DNA from: Anaeromyxobacter sp. RBG_16_69_14
GTDB taxonomy: Bacteria; Myxococcota; Myxococcia; Myxococcales; Anaeromyxobacteraceae
Assembly (NCBI GenBank): GCA_001768075.1
Contig: MEMX01000122.1
Coordinates: 107,537-143,204, forward strand
Direction of reading: 5' to 3'
DNA length: 35,668 bases
The position numbers and the translations under genes were made by a program. The notes under the pieces are model-generated. The model was not told where the DNA came from. It made no database searches and saw only the letters and a list, made by a program, of their open reading frames with translations. Positions 1 through 6,718 of this stretch are shown one piece after another (the first letter of the stretch is position 1; every line of letters begins with the position of its first letter).

Positions 1-101
1 CAAAGTGCGGATGTCCATGCTCGGCGGTCCGACCCGCACGAAGGGCGCCCTTGCCGCCGCGCTGTGGATGTCCGGACCTCCGGTTATGTCTCTCACACGC
101 C

Positions 102-1145
102 ATGGCCGTTGCGCTCGACACCGCGTTCGTGAAGGAGGCATCCCTCGCGATCGGGTTCCACAAGGTGGGCGTCGCCCGCGCCGCGGCGCTCGATCCAGCG
201 CCGCTCGATCGCATGCTCGCCTCGGGCTGGGATGCCGACATGACCTGGCTGCGCGCGACGCGGGCGCAGCGACTCGACCCGGCGCGGCTCCTCCCCGGTG
301 CGCGAAGCGTCGTGGCGCTGGCGCTCTCGTACCTGGAGGGCGATCTCGCGACGCGCGAGCCGGCCGAGGCGAGGGTGGCGCGCTACGCCCGCGGCCGCGA
401 CTACCACGCGGTCATGAAACGGAAGCTCAAGGCGCTGGTGGCGCGCCTGCGCGAGCGCGATCCGGGGATAGGTACCTTCGCCAGCGCCGACGTCGCGCCG
501 GTGATGGAGAAGGCCTGGGCGCAGCGAGCGGGCCTCGGCTGGGTGGGCAAGAACGGCTGCCTCATCACGACCGATCTCGGGAGCTGGGTGCTCCTCGCGA
601 CCGTGATCCTCGACCGCGAGCTGGAGCCCGACGCGCCGCACAAGGAGCACTGCGGCTCCTGCGCGGAGTGCCTCTCGGCTTGTCCTACCGCCGCCCTCGT
701 CTCGCCTGGATTCGTGGACGCGCGCCGCTGCATCTCCTTCCAGACCATTGAACGGCGGGGATCCATCCCACAGGAGGTGGCCGAGCGCCTCGGCCCCTGG
801 GCGTTCGGTTGCGACGACTGCCAGACCGTCTGCCCCTGGAACCGGGCGCCTGCCGCGCGCTGCGACCCGGAGCTCTCGGCCCGCCCTGGGCAGCGCGGCC
901 TCGACCTCGACGCGCTGCTGACGCTCACGCTCGAGCAGTACCAGCGCCGCTTCTACGGGACCGCGCTGGCGCGCTCCCGCTACGAGGGGCTGCTGCGCAA
1001 CGCTGTCCTCGCCGCAGGGCACGCAGGCGATGCGCGCCGGCTCCCGGCCGTCCGTGCGCACCTCGACAGCCCGTTCGAAGGCGTGCGCCAGGCGGCGTGC
1101 TGGGCGGTGACGCGGCTCGAGCGTGCGAGCCCGACGGCCCCCTGA
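102..1145 (+). CDS. queG: Epoxyqueuosine reductase QueG
   Basis: Cobalamin- and Fe-S-dependent cytosolic enzyme that reduces epoxyqueuosine to queuosine in tRNA, the last step of queuosine synthesis. The 347-residue product has the family layout: an N-terminal B12-binding half with the expected catalytic acid at Asp130 (context FASADVAP), then two [4Fe-4S] clusters ligated by C184, C187, C190, C194 (CGSCAECLSACP) and C210, C237, C240, C244 (CDDCQTVCPWN). The family signature ERRGSIP follows C210. The C-terminal tail is HEAT-like and helical. I chose ATG 102 because homologues start close to the ALDTAFVKEA segment; an in-frame ATG at 51 would add 17 unlikely residues. No Shine-Dalgarno is evident. 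ygfZ, another Fe-S-related gene, follows 54 nt downstream. Confidence 0.96.
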   Translation: MAVALDTAFVKEASLAIGFHKVGVARAAALDPAPLDRMLASGWDADMTWLRATRAQRLDPARLLPGARSVVALALSYLEGDLATREPAEARVARYARGRDYHAVMKRKLKALVARLRERDPGIGTFASADVAPVMEKAWAQRAGLGWVGKNGCLITTDLGSWVLLATVILDRELEPDAPHKEHCGSCAECLSACPTAALVSPGFVDARRCISFQTIERRGSIPQEVAERLGPWAFGCDDCQTVCPWNRAPAARCDPELSARPGQRGLDLDALLTLTLEQYQRRFYGTALARSRYEGLLRNAVLAAGHAGDARRLPAVRAHLDSPFEGVRQAACWAVTRLERASPTAP

Positions 1146-1199
1146 CAGCCCCTGCAGAAAACAGCTGCAGGAGGCGAGGCCGCGTCCTAACGTAGCCCG

Positions 1200-2114
1200 A
1201 TGAATTCTCTCTCCGACAGGCTTGACGCGGCCCGCTCCGGTGCCGCCGTCGGTCCGGTGCTCTCGCGCGGGCTGCTCCGCGTGACCGGCAAGGACCGGCA
1301 GGACTACTTGCACCGCATGTGCACCCAGCGGGTGAACGGGCTCGCCCCTGGCGCCGCGGTGCACGTCGCTTTTCTGAACGTGAAAGGCCACGTCCTGGCC
1401 GAGGGCGTGCTCGCCCTGCGGGAGGAGGACGTGTTGCTCGACGTCGATCCGCGGGCGGCCGAGCCACTTCGGGCCCACCTCGCGAAGTACGTCATCATGG
1501 ACGAGGTGGAAATCGAAGACGTGTCGCCGGTCTGGCGCGTCGTCCCGGCGTTCGGCCCGGCCGGGGTGAAGGGCGCGCGCCTCCACGCGTCCGGCGCCAG
1601 CGCGTGGGAGAACCCGCGCCGCGGTGCCCCCGCGCTGGACGTGCTTCTCGCGGCCGACTCGGCGGAGCCTTTTCGGGCGGAGCTCGTCGCCACCGGCGCG
1701 ACGCCGCTCTCGGAGGACGACCTCGAGGCCCTGCGCGTGCTCGCTTCCGTGCCACGCTTCGGGGCGGACGTGGACGAGAGCCGGCTGCCGATGGAGGCGG
1801 CGCTCGTCGCCACCGCGATCAGCTTCGACAAGGGGTGCTACATCGGGCAGGAGGTGGTCCTGCGCGGCACCTTTCGCGGCCAGGTCCAGAGGGGTCTCGT
1901 CCAGCTCGAGCTGCCCGCGGGTGCCATGCCGGGCGCTCGCCTCGCGGCGGGCGGGCAGGATGTGGGCGTGGTGACGAGCGCGGTCGACACGCCCGAGGGC
2001 CGCCTGGGCCTCGGCTACCTGCGCCGCGCCCACTGGAAGGAAGGGGAGCGCCTCGCTGTCACGGGAGGCGAAGCGGTGGTGCGGAAGGTGCTGGTGGTGG
2101 AGAAGGATCGCTAG
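1200..2114 (+). CDS. ygfZ: YgfZ/GcvT-like folate-binding Fe-S protein maintenance factor
   Basis: A 304-residue member of the YgfZ (GcvT-like, tetrahydrofolate-binding) family, which supports assembly or repair of certain Fe-S enzymes such as radical-SAM proteins. The diagnostic motif KGCYIGQE is present at residues 211-218, with the conserved Cys at 213. The N-terminal GcvT-like half includes the segment DYLHRMCTQRVNGL at 35-48. It follows queG on the same strand, consistent with co-expression of Fe-S functions. A candidate -10 (TAACGT, 1188-1193) ends exactly 6 nt before the ATG, so a separate leaderless transcript is possible. The GGAGG near 1170 is too far upstream to act as a ribosome-binding site. 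Confidence 0.93.
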   Translation: MNSLSDRLDAARSGAAVGPVLSRGLLRVTGKDRQDYLHRMCTQRVNGLAPGAAVHVAFLNVKGHVLAEGVLALREEDVLLDVDPRAAEPLRAHLAKYVIMDEVEIEDVSPVWRVVPAFGPAGVKGARLHASGASAWENPRRGAPALDVLLAADSAEPFRAELVATGATPLSEDDLEALRVLASVPRFGADVDESRLPMEAALVATAISFDKGCYIGQEVVLRGTFRGQVQRGLVQLELPAGAMPGARLAAGGQDVGVVTSAVDTPEGRLGLGYLRRAHWKEGERLAVTGGEAVVRKVLVVEKDR

Positions 2115-2128
2115 ACTGGCGCAACCGC

Positions 2129-2365
2129 GTGGTGGCGCTCTTCGACCGCGAGTGGGCGATGCGCACGGCCGAGGAGCTCCACCCGGAGCTGGCCCTCGCC
2201 GAGGCCGCCACCGGGATCGCCGTCCGCAGCCTGATCCGGGGGGGGCCTGGCGGGCGCGTGTACAGGGGGCGTCCGCGCGCGACCGCGTTGCGGTGGGTAG
2301 CCGCTCCGGACATAAAGGAGGGTGCCGCCCGACGGGCGGAACTCGCACACCGGAGCCCACCATGA
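2129..2365 (+). CDS. Possible small protein downstream of ygfZ, unrecognised
   Basis: GTG-started frame of 78 codons beginning 14 nt after ygfZ. Its stop TGA overlaps the ATG of the next small gene in an ATGA junction. The first 40 codons look coding (strong G/C third positions; REWAMRTAEELHPELALAEA would form a helix). The second half is Arg/Gly-rich and looks less like protein. It may be a real short protein or the remnant of a longer one. I recognise no family. Confidence 0.3.
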   Translation: MVALFDREWAMRTAEELHPELALAEAATGIAVRSLIRGGPGGRVYRGRPRATALRWVAAPDIKEGAARRAELAHRSPP

Positions 2366-2565
2366 AGCGCTTCGTTCACGCCTTCTCCGCCATCGCACTG
2401 ATCGCCGTCGCCACCCCGGCGCTGCCCTGCGATTCCATGAAGTCCAAGACCACCGCGGAGAAGGCGGACTCCGCGGCCAAGAAGCAGGCGGTCGCGAAGT
2501 CGGACGCCACGAAGGCCGACCCCAAGGCGAAGGCGGCCCCCAAGGCGCCGACCGCGGCGAACTGA
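2362..2565 (+). CDS. Small secreted Lys/Ala-rich protein
   Basis: 67-residue protein with an N-terminal signal peptide: basic n-region MKR, hydrophobic core to about residue 20, and cleavage likely near TPALPC. The mature tail is almost entirely Lys, Ala, Asp, Thr and Pro (for example KADPKAKAAPKAP) and should be disordered. A lone Cys (residue 23) follows LP, which is not a canonical lipobox. A short GC hairpin (CCGCCC/GGGCGG) lies at about 2325-2341, just upstream. Such small exported Lys/Ala-rich proteins are common in myxobacteria but have no assigned function. Confidence 0.6.
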   Translation: MKRFVHAFSAIALIAVATPALPCDSMKSKTTAEKADSAAKKQAVAKSDATKADPKAKAAPKAPTAAN

Positions 2566-2639
2566 CCAGGATGCGCGGCTGCTCGAGTTCATCCAGGCTG
2601 GGACGCAGTACGCCGCCCAGGGCGCGCCTGTGACGCACT
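2566..2639 (+). pseudogene. Possible C-terminal fragment of an unidentified gene
   Basis: Directly after the previous stop, one frame reads DQDARLLEFIQAGTQYAAQG followed by APVTH and a stop at 2637-2639. It looks like a genuine protein C-terminus with no start of its own. It abuts the point where the opposite-strand arr homology ends, so it may be the tail of a gene joined here by deletion or insertion. No family is recognised. Confidence 0.25.
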
Positions 2640-2915
2640 GAACGACCCCTCCTGGACGAACTTGTCCGTCAGGTTGGGGTCATCTTCGATCGGCCCGGTC
2701 GGCTCGACGATGTAGATCCTGCCCGGCCCGTCACCGACCGCCAGCTCAGCTCCCCAGGTGGCTGCGTCCAACGTGGCGGTCAGGTACACGTAGGCCGCCT
2801 TCTTCTTCTTGCCGAAGTTGGAGTTGCGGCCGGCCTCGATCAGGTCGCCCGGCCTCAGATCAGCCTTCGTGCCGTGGAAGTACTGCTGCGAGCCCTGATC
2901 GTCGATGACAGCCAT
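2589..2915 (-). pseudogene. arr: Rifampin ADP-ribosyltransferase (Arr), 3'-truncated
   Basis: Arr enzymes inactivate rifamycins by ADP-ribosylation using NAD+. From ATG 2915 the frame gives clear Arr sequence: FHGTKADLRPGDL (His14), then YVYLTATLDAATWGAELA, then IYIVEPTGPIEDDPNLTDK with the conserved Asp79. Homology stops after Lys85 (about position 2661), followed by about 23 unrelated residues to a stop at 2589. The family normally has about 40 further residues after DPNLTDK, so the C-terminal part of the fold is missing and the protein is probably inactive. The upstream in-frame extension to 3074 is not Arr-like. The replaced 3' end marks a rearrangement breakpoint within an eroded accessory region. 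Confidence 0.85.
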
Positions 2916-3024
2916 CGGGCCTAGTTTCGGATGTGCTGCCGCCGTCAGCAAGGGTCGAGATCGGCGCGCGTGTCCTCGGGTGACCTGTGTGCTCAGCCGC
3001 CTCCGCAGGTACAATGCGCCCGTC

Positions 3025-3399
3025 ATGGCCAAAGCCAAGCGCGCCCGAACGACGGGCAGCAATCCGGCGAGCATCGACGCCTACCTCGCCACCGTCACGG
3101 GTGAGCGTTGCGTCGCGCTGGACCGGCTGAGGAAGGCGATCAAGTCCATCGTGCCCGGCGCCGTTGAGTGCATCAGCTACGGGATGCCGGCCTTTCGGGT
3201 TGATGGCCGGGTGGTGGCAGGCTTCCTGGCCACCGCGAAGGGTTGCTCGTACTACCCCTTCAGCGGATCGACGCTGGCGGCGTTGGCCGCTGATCTCGAT
3301 GGCTACAAACAGACCCCTGGCTCCTTGCACTTCGATCCCGAGGCGCCGCTGCCGCTGCGCCTGGTGCGTAAGCTGATCAAGACGCGCCTCGCCGAATGA
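3025..3399 (+). CDS. DUF1801 (YdhG-like) domain protein
   Basis: 124-residue protein matching the DUF1801/YdhG family: after a basic N-terminus comes SIDAYLATVTGERCVALDRL, then the characteristic segment CISYGMPAFRVDGRVV, then SYYPFSGS. The family is widespread and its biochemical role is not established. ATG 3025 was chosen because a -10 hexamer TACAAT (3010-3015) puts +1 at about 3022, giving a 3-nt leader and no Shine-Dalgarno. The gene lies divergent to the truncated arr, between remnants, but its own frame is intact. Confidence 0.85.
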   Translation: MAKAKRARTTGSNPASIDAYLATVTGERCVALDRLRKAIKSIVPGAVECISYGMPAFRVDGRVVAGFLATAKGCSYYPFSGSTLAALAADLDGYKQTPGSLHFDPEAPLPLRLVRKLIKTRLAE

Positions 3400-3643
3400 G
3401 GCCCGTCACCGGCCGCGCGAAGAACGCGGTCGCGAAGGTCCACCGACCAAGCGGTGGGGACCGCTACCCGGGGAAGGTGGGCTTCGACGCCGAGCGCACC
3501 GGACGTGGCGGGCGTCCAAGGCGGTGCTACGCCTGCACGCTCCCGCGCCGCCCGATCAGAGCCCGAACAACTCCCTCGGCTTGGGCGTGCACCCCAGTCG
3601 GCCGGCTGTCAGACCCACGCGTACAATATCCGCCGAATTCAAG

Positions 3644-3715
3644 ATGGCACGGCCCATGAAAAAGGCGAAGCAGGGCGAGCTCGAGTTTCGATCCTGGGGC
3701 GGGAGACGCGCGGGG
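3644..3715 (+). pseudogene. N-terminal remnant of a REP-associated (RAYT/Y1) transposase
   Basis: ATG 3644 starts MARPMKKAKQGELEFRSWGG, closely resembling the N-terminus of REP-associated tyrosine transposases (pattern KQGELxFRxWGGxRKGAGRP). The similarity ends after about 24 codons. No catalytic HUH motif or Tyr is found in any frame before 4036. A TACAAT hexamer (3622-3627) lies 16 nt upstream of the ATG. RAYT proteins mobilise REP-type palindromes, so the remnant fits the repeat elements found elsewhere in the window. Confidence 0.55.
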
Positions 3716-3906
3716 ACGTCGGCGACAGCCTTGGTCCGCCGAGCACGCCGAGCACACCGAGCACGACCATCCCGAGCGCGGCCGAGCGGGGGCTGCCCGC
3801 TGCGCGAAGCCGGCCCAGATTCCGATCGAGTATGGGCCGGAGTGCGGCCGCGATCTAACCGCCGGGGCTCGGGGTGTGTTGCCATCGGACAGGTCGTCGT
3901 GGTCGT
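3716..3906. other. Non-coding or degenerate stretch
   Basis: No frame gives a recognisable protein. It contains a run of the ACACCGAGC type at about 3745-3765 and looks like degraded accessory DNA after the RAYT fragment. Confidence 0.4.
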
Positions 3907-3910
3907 CGGG

Positions 3911-4036
3911 TTGATGGCGTCCGGCGACCTACTGCTAGGCGCTTGCGAATCCGACGAGATGGCAGCATTCGCGGAGTGCATGGCGGAAAAGCTCGCAGAG
4001 CATGAGTACTCGGAGCTGCACCCCAACAACGGGTAA
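3911..4036 (+). CDS. Possible very small lipoprotein
   Basis: A GTG-started frame at 3911 of about 41 residues: hydrophobic MVVGLMASGDLLLGAC followed by an acidic tail ESDEMAAFAECMAEKLAEHE, stop at 4034-4036. LLGAC is a valid lipobox, and the tail codons look protein-like. The n-region has no basic residue and no Shine-Dalgarno is visible, so this could also be the tail of a longer broken gene. Confidence 0.3.
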   Translation: MMASGDLLLGACESDEMAAFAECMAEKLAEHEYSELHPNNG

Positions 4037-4134
4037 AACCTTAGCTCGGGGCTGGACCCCCAGCGGCCGCGAGCTGAACCCTGGCCCAGGCGGATCAAGT
4101 GGCGCGTCGGGCTCATAACCCTTCGGCGGCGCTC

Positions 4135-4701
4135 TCAGCGTGATCCACTTCCAGCTACCTTGGTGAGCACCGCTGCGACGAAGTCGGGAACGACTCGAGC
4201 AAGCCGCTCAAGGAGCCTGTCGAACGTCACCGGCGGCCTCGTGAGATCGGTGGCCTGTCCACGAAGCATGCTGACGAATGCGTCCGGGTCGAGGTCGAAG
4301 AGGTTGCACAGGAACTCGTCCGGCGACTGCGCCTCGATGCCTTCGGGCAAAGGAGAGAAGTCCTTGAGGTTCGAGGTCGTGATCACCTGAGCGCCAGCCT
4401 TCACGGCCGCAGCGACGACGTGGCGATCCTTCTCATCGTTTCGCATCACGCTCACGAGTGAGCGGTAACCCGTGACTTCCGCTTCCGGAAAGAACCTCTC
4501 CATCGTGGCGCGCAGCCGCGCGGCCTTGTCGCTCGACATCGTGCCCGTCGACACGAGGTTGCGCTCCATCTCGTCCAGGATCTCGGCGCTCCATCGCAGC
4601 TGATAGAAGCCCGCCGCCGCGGCGCGCAGCATCGTGTCCCGGAGCGTGAGCGGGAAGAGAACGTTCGCGTCCAGAACGACGACGAAGGCCGCTGGGACCA
4701 T
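4135..4701 (-). CDS. PIN-domain toxin (VapC-type ribonuclease)
   Basis: 188-residue PIN-domain protein, predicted Mg2+-dependent endoribonuclease acting as the toxin of a type II toxin-antitoxin pair. Acidic active-site residues are visible: Asp11 in VVLDANVLFP, Glu40/Asp43 in AEILDEMERN, Asp92 in NDEKDRHVVAAA and Asp114 in TTSNLKDF. The C-terminal region, about 60 residues beyond the core, is typical of the longer PIN_3-like proteins. It lies 30 nt downstream of an HTH antitoxin gene on the same strand, in the usual antitoxin-then-toxin order. Both genes look intact although their surroundings are eroded. Confidence 0.88.
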   Translation of the reverse strand: MVPAAFVVVLDANVLFPLTLRDTMLRAAAAGFYQLRWSAEILDEMERNLVSTGTMSSDKAARLRATMERFFPEAEVTGYRSLVSVMRNDEKDRHVVAAAVKAGAQVITTSNLKDFSPLPEGIEAQSPDEFLCNLFDLDPDAFVSMLRGQATDLTRPPVTFDRLLERLARVVPDFVAAVLTKVAGSGSR

Positions 4702-4731
4702 GGAGCCTCGCGCCCTTAGGCCCCCTCCCTG

Positions 4732-5235
4732 CTACTCCTCGGAATCGTACCCGCCGAACTCCTCCGTCAGCCGGGAGAGCTCTCGAAGCCCTGCGCGTCG
4801 ATCCTTGTCGCGCCTCTCCTTGAACTCGAGCACGTCGTCGATCCGCAGTCGACGGTGCTTGCCCGTCTTCCGAAATGGGATGCGGCCCTCGTCGAGGAGT
4901 CGCACGAGGTACTGGCGAGACACGTTCAGAAGATCGGCCGCTTGCTGGGTCGTGACTTCCTTCCCAACCGGCACGATGGTGATCGAGTCACCTCGCGCCA
5001 TGACCTCAGCCACGCGTTCGAGCATGTAGAAGACCGACTCGGGGATGGGGATCGTCTTCCCCTTCGAATCCACGAGTTGGCACCTTGGCGCTCGCCGTTT
5101 CGCCGTCGATGGCTGAACCATGTCCTCGATCGCCTTGAACAGCGCAGCAATCTGGTTCTGCTCCTCGCGCGGAGCCGCGACAGGCGTCATCCGGCGGATC
5201 AGGCCTTCCATCGTGTGGTTGGCTGCAGTGGTCAT
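4732..5235 (-). CDS. HTH (excisionase-type) antitoxin
   Basis: 167-residue DNA-binding antitoxin partner of the PIN protein. A MerR/excisionase-like helix-turn-helix occupies residues about 95-138 (TTQQAADLLNVSRQYLVRLL, then a wing PFRKTGKHRRLRIDDVLEF). The N-terminal about 90 residues form a separate module, and the acidic C-terminus (RELSRLTEEFGGYDSEE) is a plausible toxin-binding tail. Antitoxins of this class usually repress their own operon. A promoter placed immediately upstream (TTGCGT, 17 nt, TAAGCT) puts +1 at the A of the ATG, so binding there would block transcription. No Shine-Dalgarno is present. Confidence 0.87.
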   Translation of the reverse strand: MTTAANHTMEGLIRRMTPVAAPREEQNQIAALFKAIEDMVQPSTAKRRAPRCQLVDSKGKTIPIPESVFYMLERVAEVMARGDSITIVPVGKEVTTQQAADLLNVSRQYLVRLLDEGRIPFRKTGKHRRLRIDDVLEFKERRDKDRRAGLRELSRLTEEFGGYDSEE

Positions 5236-5241
5236 GGCGGA

Positions 5242-5270
5242 AGCTTAACCATTAATCGACCCAGACGCAA
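5242..5270 (-). promoter_or_regulatory. Predicted leaderless promoter of the toxin-antitoxin operon
   Basis: On the minus strand, TTGCGT (5270-5265), a 17-nt spacer and TAAGCT (5247-5242) are followed by 6 nt and then the antitoxin ATG, so +1 coincides with the start codon. The spacer contains the palindrome ATTAAT, a possible operator half. Confidence 0.5.
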
Positions 5271-5390
5271 CCCAGGACGACCCAACCGCAACACCGTCCT
5301 CGCCGCCGGACATCTGGACGTCCAGGCGCTCAGAGGCCCCGGGGAGGCAACCGGGTCCCGGGGGCAGTTCTGGCGTCCTCTGCAGCCGTG

Positions 5391-5553
5391 TCAGGCGTTG
5401 GATTCGAGGGGAACCGGGTCCGCCCCGCGCACCGGCATATCCTCGCCGCCATATGCCTGCGGCATGAGCGGCCGCGGATCATCGACCTGTCCCATCATCG
5501 CGCTCCAGACGATGCGCAGGTCGGGTCCGCCGCGCCCAGCGGCACCGCTATCT
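5391..5553 (-). pseudogene. Unidentified gene tail on the minus strand
   Basis: Within the 427-nt gap between the antitoxin and the next gene, one minus-strand frame ends with a protein-like segment: RIVWSAMMGQVDDPRPLMPQ, then AYGGEDMPVRGADPVPLESNA and a stop at 5391-5393. A stop codon occurs about 55 codons upstream and there is no convincing start, so it resembles the C-terminal remnant of a longer gene. I do not recognise the family. The rest of the gap (5271-5390, 5554-5662) shows nothing else. Confidence 0.3.
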
Positions 5554-5662
5554 CACGTCGCATCACATGGCCCTCCCTACGCTCCGATGCCGACTACCCG
5601 GCTGACGTGCTACCACGCGATCTCGTCGATCCGTGCAGCCTCGTCTCCGGCAGTGGGAGCAC

Positions 5663-6700
5663 ATGCGATCGTTTGTAGGTGCAGGCCTGTTGCTGTGTCT
5701 CGGGCTCGCCGCGTGCGGCAGCTCGTCGAGCAGATCCTCGGACATCACGCTCGGCGGCCGTCCGGTCGCCCCGCCCTCCCCCTCGTGCTCCGCCGCCGCT
5801 GGCGGGAGCGCGGAGGTGGAGGAGCCCGGTTCCCCGGTTGCGCTCTCGGCCTCGGCGGACGAGGGGTGGCTCGCCTCGGCCGCCGTGGCGGATCTCGACG
5901 GCGACGGTACCCCGAGATCGTCGTCGCCCGCGAGGGCCGCGTCGCCGTGTTCCACGCGGACGGCAGCGTGGTCTGGCAGGCCCGCGTCCAGGGACGCATC
6001 TGGGCCTCGCCGGTGGTGGCGGACATCGTCCCCGCGAGCCAGGGCCTCGAGGTAGCCGTCGCCGCTCGAGGGGTGCTGCACGTCTACACCGCCGGTGGCA
6101 GCGAAGCGTCCGGGTTCCCGGTCAGCTGGCGCGACGAGCTCCGCGCCCTGGCCGTGGGCGACATCGACGGCGACGGGGAGCTGGAGCTGGTGGCCGTCAC
6201 CACCAGCGACCTGGACGCGAACGGCCAGACCGACATCCTCATCGCGTGGAAGAGCGATGGCCGGGTCGTGCCCGGCTTCCCGTCGAACACGACTGGCCAC
6301 TCCGGCTGCGACGACGCCTGCTACGTGCACGCCGGCTTCGACCAGACCCTGGCGCTCGGCGATGTGAACGGGGATGGCGTCGTCGACATCTTCGCCCTCC
6401 AGCGACGGCGCGCCCGAGATCGTGTTCTCGAGTTACTCGACTGCCGAGGCCCAGAGCCATCTCTTCGTGCTCGACGGCGGCGGCAACCAGCTCTTCAAGA
6501 TCCCCCTGCCCGGACGCGGCTCCATGGCCGTGCCCACGGTGGCGAACGCGGATGCGGATCCCGGGCTGGAGATCGTCGTCCCCCTCAAGGATGAGGGCGG
6601 ACCGCTGGCGCTCGTCTTCCAGGTGGACGGGTCGAGGGAGAACTGCCTACCCTGGCCCACCGGGCGCGCGAACCTGCACCGCAACGGCTACGTCCCGTAG
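5663..6700 (+). pseudogene. FG-GAP/VCBS-repeat lipoprotein, disrupted
   Basis: Secreted lipoprotein (lipobox LAAC, lipidated Cys18) with beta-propeller FG-GAP units such as VADLDGDGTPEIVVA, GDIDGDGELELVAV and GDVNGDGVVDIF, ending WPTGRANLHRNGYVP and a TAG. The protein needs three reading frames. Frame changes at 5909-5913, where one C appears lost from a run (GTAC-CCC), and again near 6395-6397, where an extra C or a deletion junction restores the first frame. Related myxobacterial proteins, as I recall them, are longer, so the second junction may be an internal deletion that fused two blades. The gene is therefore broken unless both C-runs are sequencing errors. It converges on the outer-membrane gene, 18 nt between stops. 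Confidence 0.75.
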
Positions 6701-6718
6701 CCTGACGGATACATACGA

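Noticed and set aside
93-2363. 756-codon open frame on the minus strand opposite queG and ygfZ
   Set aside because: Arg/His/Pro-rich shadow of the two real genes; its sequence resembles no protein family and both sense genes have complete motifs.
3556-4116. 186-codon minus-strand frame in the accessory region
   Set aside because: Covers the RAYT stub and degraded DNA antisense, with low-complexity Arg/Ser composition and no recognisable domain.
4855-6594. 579-codon plus-strand frame
   Set aside because: Its first two thirds are antisense to the antitoxin and intergenic DNA; only the 5914-6397 part is real, as the second frame of the broken FG-GAP gene.
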